Notes: a model not told the origin generated them from the sequence alone. A stretch of 64,000 nucleotides of DNA from Haloferax sp046557615 (GCF_046557615.1 NZ_JBKIII010000002.1:248001-312000); one strand, 5' to 3'. Counted from the first letter of the stretch, positions 36,401 to 44,297 are shown. Numbers and translations: made by a program.

Positions 36401-38697
36401 GTGTGTTTGCCCTCCCCGACTGAGATGGCTTGCGACGTCGTCGTGAGACCGTTCGTAATCTCTTGATACGACCCGTCATCGACGCGGTATTCGACGCGTT
36501 CGACGCCCGTACTCGTGTTCGAGAGGTCGTACGAAACCGTGTGGCTCCCCGAATCGAGGACGTCACCGTCGGCGAGTGACGTAATCGTCACCGAGGCATC
36601 GGGGTTGGTCGGTTGGAGAACGGTAATGTCGGTCGTGGGTTCGGTAGCCACGGTGACGCTGTGCGTGCCGTAGGTCTGCCACGCGACGAGTGTTTCGATG
36701 GTCGTCGTCGCCGTCGAGGTAGGACCAACGCTCACCGTCTGATTGGCGACCGTATCGCCATCGACCGATAGTGAGAGGAGATACACTCCTTCGACATCAC
36801 CGGTGTTGTTCAGCACCGCCGTCACGTTGACGGGCTCGTTGGCGAGAATCGTCGTCTGGTCGAGCGCGTAGTCATCGACGGAGATGTTCGCCGGTTCGAG
36901 GAGCGTCGCCGTCGCCGTCGCCGAGTCCGTACTCGTGCTGACGGTGACGGTGAGTGAATCGCTCGTCGTGTCGGCGGTTTCGACGGTTCGGGTGACCGTC
37001 AGTGTCTCTCCTGCCGCGAGCGTGACCGTACTGTCACTGGTGCCAGTTCCGTTTCCGACGGTGAGGGTGTCTGTTGCCTCGAACGCACCGGGGTTCGAGA
37101 GCGTGATATCGACCGTCGCATTCTCACCGCGGACGACTTCCGCAGGCGGGTCGATGCTACCGACCGAAAGTTGACCGGGTTCTTTCGCCGTGACGGCGAG
37201 CGAGTCAGAGACGTAAGTCGTGTTGTTGGACTCTCCTTTCGTCGCAGTAATCGCGTAATCGCCCGTCCCGTTCGTCGAGACGGCGACTTCCCCGGTGGCA
37301 TTCGTCTGGTAGGTCGTCGAACTGCCATCAGGCGCTTCGACGGTGAGGTTCACGGCATCCACTGCGTCGTCGTTGTCGTTGGTGACGCGAAACAGCACGT
37401 CGTCACCGGCGGGAACGGTCGTCTCGTTCGCACTGAGCGACAGTGGTACCTTCCGTGTCCAATTGTTACCATTCACGACGTACGTGAGCGTCGTGGGGCC
37501 ATCGACGGTGACGAGTTGACCCTCTATGTCTCTGTAATCTCCATCGGGGGCGACTGGCGTGACGTTGACCGTCCCGTTGAGTTCGAAACCGTGCGTGGTG
37601 TCAACCTCTCCGTAGAGGTAGCCGTCGTCGTCCACGTGTTCTATCCAGCTGAATCCCCGACTGTCGTTCTGTGCGTCCACCGCGTCGAGGTGTACCTGCG
37701 CGTCCGGGATGGGTTCTCCGCTGTCGTCGATTACGCGAATCGACACTTCGTGACCGACCGGCGCGGTGACGTTGCCCAGTTCGCTGGTCACCGATGAGTT
37801 CACGTCGGCGATTTCAGCTATGTCGGCCACGCCGTTCACCTCACCGGCGTCGTCGCTCGTGCTCGACCGCGCTTCGAGGTATCCGATGCTGTACGAATCG
37901 TCCGTTGGGAGGTAGATGCTGAAATTCCCGTTCGAGTCTGTCTCCCCGAATTCGATACTCCCGTTGGTGAGTGCGGTGAGGTCCGCACCGGTAATCGGTT
38001 GTCCGTCGGGCGAGACGAGGCGACCCGTCACTTCACGCTGTTCTCTGAGCGTGATTTCGATGTCCCGGTCGCCAGTGATGTTGTAATCTGGATGGGCGTT
38101 TCCGAGCGTGTCTGTCTCCGGGTAGACGTGAACGCTGATGTCTCCGGTGACCTCTGCACCGGGTTCGACGGCGTCGTTCCACACGAACTCGCCGTCGGCG
38201 TTGGTTTCACCGTCAGAGCTTGCAGACGCATCCCCGTTCTCGTGTTGAATGTACACGATGGCGTTCGAAACCGGAGCGCCCGACTCGTCCACGACGGTGA
38301 TGTTCACGTCGTGCGTAGTCGGGAGTTGGTACGTTCCGAGGGCCTCGCCGGTATCGCCGACCGAGACGGTGTCGAGGGCATAGACGTCCGGAACGCCGTC
38401 TTTCGGGTAGTAGTCGGAAGCCGCGTACGTGTGATTGTACTGGCTGAATTTGAGACTGTAGTTCGCGTTCGCATCGACGGTAATCTCGAAGGTCCCGTCC
38501 GATGCTATGTACCCGTAGTCTCCGTTCGGGGTCAACTGCGTGAACCATCCACTCTGCGGTTGTCCGTTCGCATCTTCGACTGTACCCGTTACAGTTACCG
38601 TCGATTCAGCGGCCGCCCCGACTGAAACACCACCTGAAACGGTAGAAATCAAGAGAATAATCGATAGCAGGAGCGCCCTCGGTCGTCTATTTGACAT
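33469..38697 (-). CDS. Giant PGF-CTERM surface protein (~1742 aa, Ig-like domains)
   Basis: A large secreted cell-surface protein: Sec signal (RALLLSIILLISTVSGGVSVGAAA), several carboxypeptidase regulatory-like beta-sandwich repeats in the first 450 residues (VTGTVEDANGQP, VTGRLVSPDGQP), CARDB-like domains (VRGENATVDITLSNPG, ILANEPVNVTAVLNNTGD), several Ig-like units with APVISLEANRT, then an ELHTAADVSDGFGALTET segment resembling the PGF-pre-PGF domain near 1160-1260. After a Ser/Thr/Glu-rich glycosylation-type linker it ends in PGFSLLTAVGALGALIALARRRL, a PGF-CTERM anchor. ATG at 38697 (MSNRRPRAL) is preferred to 38706. Likely role: adhesion or S-layer-associated scaffold. Confidence 0.88.
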   Translation of the reverse strand: MSNRRPRALLLSIILLISTVSGGVSVGAAAESTVTVTGTVEDANGQPQSGWFTQLTPNGDYGYIASDGTFEITVDANANYSLKFSQYNHTYAASDYYPKDGVPDVYALDTVSVGDTGEALGTYQLPTTHDVNITVVDESGAPVSNAIVYIQHENGDASASSDGETNADGEFVWNDAVEPGAEVTGDISVHVYPETDTLGNAHPDYNITGDRDIEITLREQREVTGRLVSPDGQPITGADLTALTNGSIEFGETDSNGNFSIYLPTDDSYSIGYLEARSSTSDDAGEVNGVADIAEIADVNSSVTSELGNVTAPVGHEVSIRVIDDSGEPIPDAQVHLDAVDAQNDSRGFSWIEHVDDDGYLYGEVDTTHGFELNGTVNVTPVAPDGDYRDIEGQLVTVDGPTTLTYVVNGNNWTRKVPLSLSANETTVPAGDDVLFRVTNDNDDAVDAVNLTVEAPDGSSTTYQTNATGEVAVSTNGTGDYAITATKGESNNTTYVSDSLAVTAKEPGQLSVGSIDPPAEVVRGENATVDITLSNPGAFEATDTLTVGNGTGTSDSTVTLAAGETLTVTRTVETADTTSDSLTVTVSTSTDSATATATLLEPANISVDDYALDQTTILANEPVNVTAVLNNTGDVEGVYLLSLSVDGDTVANQTVSVGPTSTATTTIETLVAWQTYGTHSVTVATEPTTDITVLQPTNPDASVTITSLADGDVLDSGSHTVSYDLSNTSTGVERVEYRVDDGSYQEITNGLTTTSQAISVGEGKHTVAVRLVDNLGNEIAVSERRFRVDTSAPVISLEANRTTAIGPNEPVTVTVESTDSAPESTTFVVTNGSGDLSQRDVTDEVADGTTTFSWDATVSGSALSSGSYTLEVRSTDAAGNTNTTTQTVSVDADGPTVNVTDVTDGTETKTVFVNDTDSVTISGTVSDSESSVSVVDAVVRSDSTTFQHAVEATLPGDGSWSATLDASVLPDDGNYTVGARATDEANNNGDTLNDSLAVVVDRDAPEVGVSFQNVTGSTGHVNVTTSEPLSSAPDVTVFTPDGNERTVSLTSSEDGWTGTFTYDSDGEYRLVANATDRAGNRGSAEATAQVHTNIITQNNVTIIKNDKTGAFIELHTAADVSDGFGALTETNAPLAVLSAKLSGNQFIEGELGNSLDENLTYAFIGIPVNESELPSGIAPGNVDIRRFNETTNEWELVGDTTVETRNVTGTPIEYYVVNVSHFSTYGAVVVDDTAPSIDSSQLSGSGSPYSYDTETVDVSFEYSDAQSGINASNVTVMLDGQTITSGYVGDLQVTSSSTTLTAVNLVGSGDHTVTLELTDEAGNEQTTTKTFTIEEDTAAPDLSTAFSNTSYAYGTETVSFDLSYTDSQSGVDTSGVEVSLDGSDVTAPATITSSGVEYTANDLTDGSYTLTVTVPDEAGNSKTLTRTFSIDDDDTAPTITSVTHTPTASGTLFPPTTTQVKTNLEYSDAESGVDASAVTVEFDDGSGFVDVTDQAVVTTTQANYTAFDLSPGTYTLRTTVVDADGNERESERTFTIGTGTAPQLSGGSLTPAADGDTLPPGTSQATIELSYTDAEGDVTPNDISATFDGADVTADLSVSDGTITYQATGLADDTSHTFSVEVVDSASNTASKSVTFDIAAGTQSDSSGSSGSSSDETTDSETESTDDETTDATTVVTTDQSDDDSEPTATETTQKPSEGEQATDTVDTESETETTSTGTPGFSLLTAVGALGALIALARRRL

Positions 38698-38864
38698 CTC
38701 TGACACATGACTTAATGGGCAGTTATTAAGTGTTGGTAGACATTATCAAAAAAGAAATTCAGCCTGTCCTGACTTTCTACTTGTGGAACACTATGCGCCG
38801 AAAGCAGTCACATTCGGGTTGTCATCTGGCCCTTCCTAATTCTCGTCACTGATTTCAGTCCTCG

Positions 38865-39713
38865 TTACTCCTCTTCGTCGTCGGTTCTCGCCGTAACCAT
38901 CGCTTCACGGAGGTCTTGGAATCGCTCTGAATCTCGCAGTTCGTTCATATCGACGTTGAGCATGTTCGAGGGTTCGCTCTCACTGGCGACACCACTCGTG
39001 AGGATGCTCCTGATTCCCTCTTCGACGGTCATGTCGATGTCGTACACGTCAGGTTTCGGGATGTACGTGAGAATCCCGCCAGTCACCGGGTTGGGTGCTA
39101 GCGGCAGGAACATCGAGACCATCTCTTCGTGGCCAGTCGAGTGTTCGATGGTTGCGGGAGACTCCCCCGTCTGGAAGCCGAGAACGTAGACGTTTTCGTC
39201 GAAACATTGGACGAGTTTGACGTCCTGAAAGTCGTTGTTCCCTTCGTCGAGGACGACGTCACCCATCCGTCGGAAACTCTTGTACACGGTTCCGATGCCC
39301 GGAATCGACGAGACGACGAAGTCGAACACGCCGATGATTTTCTCACCGTACTGATTGCGACCGACCGTTCCGACGATAGCGACGATTGCGAACAGGAGGA
39401 CGAGTGCGACTAGCTCGGCGAAGAAGTCGATGACCCACGAATAGATGCCGAGTTCTATCAAGAGGCTGATGAACTCGACGCTCTCGAAGCGTTGGATGAC
39501 ACCCGCCCATTGCAGGAAATCGACAAACGGATTCAGTGCATCGCGCACGAAGTCGAGTGCGATGCGCAGGACGTACAGCGTGATGACGATTGGAATGATT
39601 ATCGCAATACCAGTCAGTATCGTGTTGTACATCCGTTCGTACAGCGACTGACCGGTTTCTTTGGCGGTCGTCGCGATATTCTTCGGTGTCTGGGGACTGT
39701 CAGGGCGGGGCAC
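38865..39713 (-). CDS. DUF502 membrane protein
   Basis: A 282-residue protein with DUF502 features: an N-terminal helix (ILTGIAIIIPIVITLYVLRIALDF), a second membrane region (FFAELVALVLLFAIVAIVGTVG), then SSIPGIGTVYKSFRRMGDVV and the MVSMFLPLAPNPVTGGILTYIP block that characterises the family. The GTG at 39713 is chosen as start: the TATA-like TTTTAC on the minus strand (39737-39742) lies 24-29 nt upstream, a leaderless arrangement, and the residues before the next Met (39632) look like a normal cytoplasmic N-terminus. The function of the family is unknown. Confidence 0.82.
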   Translation of the reverse strand: MPRPDSPQTPKNIATTAKETGQSLYERMYNTILTGIAIIIPIVITLYVLRIALDFVRDALNPFVDFLQWAGVIQRFESVEFISLLIELGIYSWVIDFFAELVALVLLFAIVAIVGTVGRNQYGEKIIGVFDFVVSSIPGIGTVYKSFRRMGDVVLDEGNNDFQDVKLVQCFDENVYVLGFQTGESPATIEHSTGHEEMVSMFLPLAPNPVTGGILTYIPKPDVYDIDMTVEEGIRSILTSGVASESEPSNMLNVDMNELRDSERFQDLREAMVTARTDDEEE

Positions 39714-39736
39714 TAATCCACGTATTCTTGAGCATG

Positions 39737-39742
39737 GTAAAA
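39737..39742 (-). promoter_or_regulatory. TATA-like box of DUF502 gene
   Basis: TTTTAC on the minus strand, 24-29 nt upstream of the GTG at 39713, which is the normal spacing for leaderless haloarchaeal transcripts. Supports the GTG start. Confidence 0.5.
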
Positions 39743-39935
39743 TCTTGATGGCATTGTCAGGACAGGTTTCTGACGGTGGAGAATACGCTCTCGAACCCGA
39801 TTGCGTGAACGCCGAGTCGTTACCACGAGCGACCGAAAAGTAGTGGTGTTCGCCCCAGCGACATCCGGGAGACGGCACGGTAATGCCCCCGTCCGCGCGA
39901 CGTACCTTTTTGGTGAGCGCGCGCCGAACAATAGT

Positions 39936-40214
39936 ATGGAACTCGAACTGCGCTTCTTTGCGACGTTCCGTGAGGCAGTCGGGCAGAAAACCCTCATGGA
40001 GAACGTCGAGGCGGGCGCAACCGTGGGCGACGTACTCTCTTCGCTCGAAGCCGAGTACGAAGGACTCTCCGGCCAGTTGCTCGAAAATGGCGACCTCCGC
40101 CCCCACGTGAACGTGCTACGAAACGGGCGTGAAGTCCTTCATCTCGACGGCCTCGAAACAACCCTCGAAAGCGGTGACACGGTAAGCGTCTTCCCGCCAG
40201 TTGCGGGGGGCTGA
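39936..40214 (+). CDS. samp3: SAMP3-like ubiquitin-fold modifier (MoaD family)
   Basis: A 92-residue beta-grasp protein. It starts MELELRFFATFREAVGQKTL and ends VSVFPPVAGG, the diglycine tail activated by the E1-like UbaA in haloarchaea. The length, MELELRFFATFRE start and HVNVLRNGREVLHLDGL segment agree with what I remember of Haloferax volcanii SAMP3 (HVO_2177) rather than SAMP1. It may serve both as protein modifier and as MoaD-type sulfur carrier for molybdopterin. The next gene starts 1 nt after its stop. The molybdo/tungstopterin enzyme AOR is encoded 2 kb downstream on the other strand. Confidence 0.85.
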   Translation: MELELRFFATFREAVGQKTLMENVEAGATVGDVLSSLEAEYEGLSGQLLENGDLRPHVNVLRNGREVLHLDGLETTLESGDTVSVFPPVAGG

Positions 40215-40215
40215 G

Positions 40216-40473
40216 ATGGTCACACGCGAGCGAGCATTTCGCGGGATCTCGACTCGACTTGCGATTCACTACTTGGAGAACCTCGGCGGAACCGCCGAGA
40301 ATGAACACCGAGTCGTCGGCTCGGACTGGTCGGTCGAACTCACGACCGAACCGGTCTCGATTACGAAGTCGATTCAGCTCACGGAGGTTCAACTGACGTT
40401 CGAAGGCGACGAGGAGACGCTCGACTCGCTCATCGACGAATTTGCACAGAAAGCGATGCGTGCAGGTGGCTGA
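40216..40473 (+). CDS. Small protein with Gly-Gly C-terminus in SAMP3 operon
   Basis: An 85-residue protein starting one base after the SAMP3-like stop. VTRERAFRGISTRLAIHYLENLGG and the beta segments WSVELTTEPVSITKSIQLTEVQLTFEGDEETLDSL lead to an ending MRAGG. It resembles the MoaD_arch/DUF1952 domain that archaea fuse to or place after MoaD-like proteins (from memory). The terminal Gly-Gly raises the question whether it too is activated by UbaA, or only mimics the tail. Its stop overlaps the next start by 1 nt (TGATG). Confidence 0.78.
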   Translation: MVTRERAFRGISTRLAIHYLENLGGTAENEHRVVGSDWSVELTTEPVSITKSIQLTEVQLTFEGDEETLDSLIDEFAQKAMRAGG

Positions 40474-40907
40474 TGGTGGGATTGGACGACGACTCGACCG
40501 GCGCACCTGACCCCACCCGAGATACACACGAGTCGTCGCGCGAGGACCCGCAAGGCGGGGCAATCGATGGCACGGCAATCATGATGGCCGCCGCCAAAGC
40601 GAGCGTTCCCGCGAGCGTCGTCCCGTACCTGCTCGATACCGCACAGGCACACCTCGCACTGCACGCCAAAGAGTACGCCCGCGAGTTCGAGTGCGTCTAC
40701 GCAGACGACGAACTTGCAGTCTTCTTCGTCCCGTTGGGCCACTGGGACACTCAAGGAGTAGACATGGAATTCTCTCCTCGAGAGGTCGATGCCGTCCGCC
40801 GAGCACACACAGAACACCTCCGCCGACTCGGAACGGACACCGACCGCCGCGAAGAGTTCGAGACGGCCTTAGAAATCCGCGAAGTCGCAGTCATTGGTCG
40901 CACCTAG
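40473..40907 (+). CDS. Uncharacterised third gene of the SAMP3 operon
   Basis: A 144-residue acidic protein. The first 30 residues are disordered (DDDSTGAPDPTRDTHESS); then AIMMAAAKASVPASVVPYLLDTAQAHLALHAKEYAREFECVYADDELAVFFVPLGHWDTQG forms a helical region and a beta-hairpin. No known catalytic motif is visible. It starts within the stop of the preceding gene (TGATG), so the three genes are almost certainly translated from one mRNA. It could be a partner or substrate adaptor of the modifier, which is speculation. Confidence 0.75.
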   Translation: MVGLDDDSTGAPDPTRDTHESSREDPQGGAIDGTAIMMAAAKASVPASVVPYLLDTAQAHLALHAKEYAREFECVYADDELAVFFVPLGHWDTQGVDMEFSPREVDAVRRAHTEHLRRLGTDTDRREEFETALEIREVAVIGRT

Positions 40908-40966
40908 AGGCGGCAAGCCGTACGTCGATAGACGCCTATTTCGGGGGGAGTACCGTTCTCTCGCGA

Positions 40967-41656
40967 ATGGGACTACGCACTTCCGACCTCCGGGCAGGAC
41001 TCCGCGACGTTGCCCCCCTCTATTTCGGAATCGTACCGTTTGGGCTCGTCGCGGGCGTCGCCGCCGTCGAACAGGGGTTGTCGCCCTTGCACGCAGTCGG
41101 GTTTTCGTCGATCGTCTTTGCGGGCGCGTCGCAACTCGCGATGATCGAACTCCTCGGGTCGAACGCGCCGCTGGCGGTCGTCGTCGGCACTGCCGTCGTC
41201 ATCAACCTTCGGATGGTCATGTACTCGGCGTCGATTGCGCCGTATTTTCGCTCGTTCACTGCGCGCTGGAAGACCGTCTGCTCGTATCTCCTCACCGACC
41301 AAGCCTACGCACTCTCGATAGCTCGCTACGGTGAAGACGGAGAGACAGACCGCCTCGCGTACTACCTCAGCGTTGGGGCATCCCTGTGGCTCGTTTGGCA
41401 GGCGTCCACCGTCGCAGGAGTTATCCTCGGGTCCGGCCTGCCACCGGAGTGGGGACTGGAATTTGCCGCGCCGCTCGTCTTTCTCGCGCTGCTCGTTCCC
41501 GCGTTGAAAGACCGCGCTTCGACCACCGCGGGACTCGTCGGTGGCGTCGTCGCCGTCCTTGCGGTGAACGTCCCGTTCCATCTCAATCTCATGTTTGCGG
41601 CAGTCGTCGGCGTACTCGCGGGCCTCGCCGTCGATATGATGGGGGGCGATGAGTGA
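40967..41656 (+). CDS. azlC: AzlC family permease
   Basis: A 229-residue membrane protein, the large subunit of a branched-chain amino acid exporter. The family blocks VAPLYFGIVPFGLVAGVAA, FAGASQLAMIELLG and VVINLRMVMYSASIAPYF are clear. It begins at ATG 40967; a longer open frame upstream belongs to the end of the preceding gene. Its stop overlaps the azlD start by 1 nt (TGATG). Confidence 0.92.
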   Translation: MGLRTSDLRAGLRDVAPLYFGIVPFGLVAGVAAVEQGLSPLHAVGFSSIVFAGASQLAMIELLGSNAPLAVVVGTAVVINLRMVMYSASIAPYFRSFTARWKTVCSYLLTDQAYALSIARYGEDGETDRLAYYLSVGASLWLVWQASTVAGVILGSGLPPEWGLEFAAPLVFLALLVPALKDRASTTAGLVGGVVAVLAVNVPFHLNLMFAAVVGVLAGLAVDMMGGDE

Positions 41657-41994
41657 TGCCGACCGATTACGACGCGACCACAGTGTGGGGCGTCATCCTC
41701 GTCGCTGGTGTGCTGACGTTCACTATCCGTGCGTCGTTCATCTACCTCTTCGGCCGCATCGACAACGTTCCGCCACTCGCCGAGCGTGCGCTGGATTACG
41801 TCCCACCAGCGGTGTTTGCGGCGCTCGTTCTCCCCGACCTCGTCGCCCCCACAGGGACGGTCCAACTTTCGATGGCCAACGAACAACTCATCGCCGGTCT
41901 CGTCGCTGCGGGTGTCGCGTGGTACACGGAAAACGTGTTTGCGACTATCGTAGTGGGAATGGGCGTGTTGTGGCTACTCCGGTTCGTGGTCTGA
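41656..41994 (+). CDS. azlD: AzlD family permease
   Basis: A 112-residue protein, the small partner of AzlC. LVAGVLTFTIRASFIYLFG with ALDYVPPAVFAALVLPDLVAP is the AzlD signature (PPAVFAALV). Four helices. The ATG at 41656 overlaps the azlC stop (TGATG); GTG at 41653 is an alternative start one codon earlier. Together with azlC it would export branched-chain amino acids or related compounds. Confidence 0.92.
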   Translation: MPTDYDATTVWGVILVAGVLTFTIRASFIYLFGRIDNVPPLAERALDYVPPAVFAALVLPDLVAPTGTVQLSMANEQLIAGLVAAGVAWYTENVFATIVVGMGVLWLLRFVV

Positions 41995-42012
41995 AGCCCA
42001 AGTTACACAATC

Positions 42013-42046
42013 GACGCCCTACAACTGCAGACGCCCTACAACTGCA
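42013..42046 (+). repeat. Perfect 17-bp tandem duplication
   Basis: GACGCCCTACAACTGCA occurs twice in direct succession (42013-42029 and 42030-42046), ending five bases before the ATG at 42052. It appears to be a recent slippage duplication in the spacer after azlD. Confidence 0.85.
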
Positions 42047-42051
42047 CGTCG

Positions 42052-42348
42052 ATGTCCCCGTCGCTCCCTCCATTCTTCGCTCGACTGTTGGCTGACGACA
42101 GACGAGCGCTCGTTTCGACTGCCGTCGCCACTGGTGTCGCCGCCGTCGTCCTCGGCGCCCTTCTCGTCTCCGGCTGGCTCTTCGTCGCCACCGACGGCAC
42201 TCGTCGGGTCGGTGGGATTGGTGGCGTGTTCGCCGCGTTGAAGCCGTGGCAGTACACTCACGGAGCAAGCCGTCGGCTCAGTTGTGATATAGAAAAAGGC
42301 GTGTCGCGTGGTTCGACTCTGACACCCCTTCGAATTCTGTCGAAGTGA
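42052..42348 (+). CDS. Small membrane protein, doubtful C-terminus
   Basis: A 98-residue frame with one clear helix (LVSTAVATGVAAVVLGALLVSGWLFVAT). Codon third positions are strongly G/C from the start to about 42260, supporting real translation there; the last 25 codons (RRLSCDIEKGVSRGSTLTPL) lose that bias. The original gene may therefore have ended near WQYTHGA or been frameshifted. It follows a fresh 17-bp tandem duplication that touches its ribosome-binding/promoter area. No function known. Confidence 0.45.
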   Translation: MSPSLPPFFARLLADDRRALVSTAVATGVAAVVLGALLVSGWLFVATDGTRRVGGIGGVFAALKPWQYTHGASRRLSCDIEKGVSRGSTLTPLRILSK

Positions 42349-42365
42349 GTTCGACAGCAGTTCGA

Positions 42366-44297
42366 TTAGTCGTCTGCCGGTGCCGTCGAATCGCCGCTGG
42401 AGACACCGGTACCGGGGCCGATGTCGATGCGGAGTTGTTCGAGACGCTCGTCGGGGACGACGCCGTCAACCCACTGGCGACGTGCGTAGTACTCTTCTTT
42501 CATCTCGTCGAGTTCGCACAGTTGGCCTTCGGAGGCACCCTGTCCGGGCATTGCTTCGTCACCGGGGATGAAGCGTCCCGGCAGGGAGTCGTCCGAGCCA
42601 TCGAAGCCAGCGAGGTTGTTGTAGTAGCGTTCCAGCGTGTAGATGCGGTCGCCCGTCTCCATGAGTTCGTCTTCGGTGACGTCGAGACCGGTCATGCCGT
42701 TGTACTGGAGGACGTACTCTTCGATACCCTCTGCGAAGGCGTTGAACTTGCAGATGTCGAACGAGTCGGAGATGGCGTGCATGTCCTGGAAGAGGGCGAC
42801 GAGTTCGCCCTTGCCGCGCCATTCGTAGGGGTCGTGTTTCTCTGGGATGCCCAGAATCTCTGCGGATGGCGTGTAGCCGCGCAGGTGGCACGCACCGCGG
42901 TTCGAGGTGGCGTAGCCGATTCCCATACCCTTCATACAACGTGGGTCGTACGCGGGGATGGTCTGGCCCTTGACAGCCAGCGAGTTGTTAGCGGCGTCGA
43001 AGCGCTCGGCGAGACCGTTTGCACCCTCTCCGAGTGCCTCGGCGAGGTCGCCGTCACGGCGAGAGACGTCTTCGATGAGGTCGATCATCCGTTCGGTGTC
43101 GCCCCAGTCGAGTTGTTCGCTCAGGCCGTCGAGTTTGCCCTGTTCGGACATCTCCATGGCCATCGCCATCATGTTCCCCATCTCGATGGTGTCCACACCC
43201 ATGTCGTTACAGCGGTCGATCATGACCGCGATTTCGTCGCGCTCGGTGTGTCCGGAGTTCGGGCCGAGTGCGTACGCGGATTCGTACTCGTAGGACTCAC
43301 CGCGGACGTTCATCTCTTCGCCCTTGTGCATGACCGTCACTTCGACTTCCTTCTTACAGGCGACAGGACAGGAGTGACAGGTCGGTTCGTCCACGAGAAT
43401 GTTCTCACGGACGTTCTCGCCGGAGACGCGCTCTGCGTCGATATCGACGCCCTCGGCGTCGCGGTACGACCCCGTCGAGGTGTACTTGCCGTTCTTCGTC
43501 GGAAGACCGTCCATCTCCTCGCCCGCGTTCATCAGGACGTTCGTCCCGTAGAGTGACAGACCTCCCTCGTTCGGGGCGGTGACTTCGGACTCACGGATGA
43601 GTTGGACTGCCTGCTGGTAGCCCTTCTTGAACGTCTCTGGGTTGGCGGGCTTGGGCATGCGCGTGCCGGATTTGACGACGACGGCCTTGAGGTTCTTCGA
43701 CCCCATGACCGTCCCCGTGCCACCGCGACCGGATGCGCGGTCGTCTTCGTTCATGATACAGCCGTATTTCACGCCGTTCTCGCCGCCCGGCCCGATAGCC
43801 ATAATCGAGAGGTTCTTGCCGAGGTTGCCATCGACTTCTTCGGCGAGTGTGTCGATAGTCTCGTGGACGCCCATGCCCCAGACGTGAGACGCATCTCGAA
43901 GTTCGAGATTGCCGTCTTCGACGTAAGCATACACTGGGCTTTCGGACTTGCCCGTAAAGAGCAAGCCGTCCATCCCAGACCACTTGAGGCGGGCACCACT
44001 CCAGCCACCTTGGTGCGAGTCGGTGACGGTCCCCGTGAGCGGGGATTTCGTCACGACGGCGAGCCGGCCACTCATCACGGTTTGAGTCCCCGTGAGTGGG
44101 CCGGTCATGAATGCGAGCAGGTTGTCGGGACCCATCGGGTCCACGTCCGCTCCTTGTTCGAAGACGTACTTCACACCGAGGCCACGACCCCCGATGTACT
44201 TCTTCGCGTCTTCGTCGTCGATTCCTTCGTATTGGACATCACCAGCTGTGAGGTCCACCCGTGCCACTCTGTCCTGAAATCCACCGAGTTCGGTCAT
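42366..44297 (-). CDS. aor: Aldehyde ferredoxin oxidoreductase (tungsten/molybdopterin)
   Basis: A 643-residue AOR-family enzyme that oxidises aldehydes to acids with ferredoxin. The N-terminal domain holds the pterin-binding GGRGLGVKYVF and SGRLAVVTKSPLTG. The [4Fe-4S] cysteines are in PTCHSCPVACKKEV with the fourth in FDICKFN near residue 510. RGACHLRGY and GNMMAMAMEMSEQG are usual for the middle domain. Haloarchaeal members are often annotated as AOR of unknown substrate. The nearby SAMP3-like MoaD homologue may serve pterin sulfuration for such an enzyme, a contextual inference only. Confidence 0.92.
   Translation of the reverse strand: MTELGGFQDRVARVDLTAGDVQYEGIDDEDAKKYIGGRGLGVKYVFEQGADVDPMGPDNLLAFMTGPLTGTQTVMSGRLAVVTKSPLTGTVTDSHQGGWSGARLKWSGMDGLLFTGKSESPVYAYVEDGNLELRDASHVWGMGVHETIDTLAEEVDGNLGKNLSIMAIGPGGENGVKYGCIMNEDDRASGRGGTGTVMGSKNLKAVVVKSGTRMPKPANPETFKKGYQQAVQLIRESEVTAPNEGGLSLYGTNVLMNAGEEMDGLPTKNGKYTSTGSYRDAEGVDIDAERVSGENVRENILVDEPTCHSCPVACKKEVEVTVMHKGEEMNVRGESYEYESAYALGPNSGHTERDEIAVMIDRCNDMGVDTIEMGNMMAMAMEMSEQGKLDGLSEQLDWGDTERMIDLIEDVSRRDGDLAEALGEGANGLAERFDAANNSLAVKGQTIPAYDPRCMKGMGIGYATSNRGACHLRGYTPSAEILGIPEKHDPYEWRGKGELVALFQDMHAISDSFDICKFNAFAEGIEEYVLQYNGMTGLDVTEDELMETGDRIYTLERYYNNLAGFDGSDDSLPGRFIPGDEAMPGQGASEGQLCELDEMKEEYYARRQWVDGVVPDERLEQLRIDIGPGTGVSSGDSTAPADD

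Noticed and set aside
39801..39935. Upstream extension of the SAMP3-like gene to 39801
   Set aside because: The 45 extra codons give no beta-grasp sequence; the 92-residue form from the ATG at 39936 matches the family length.
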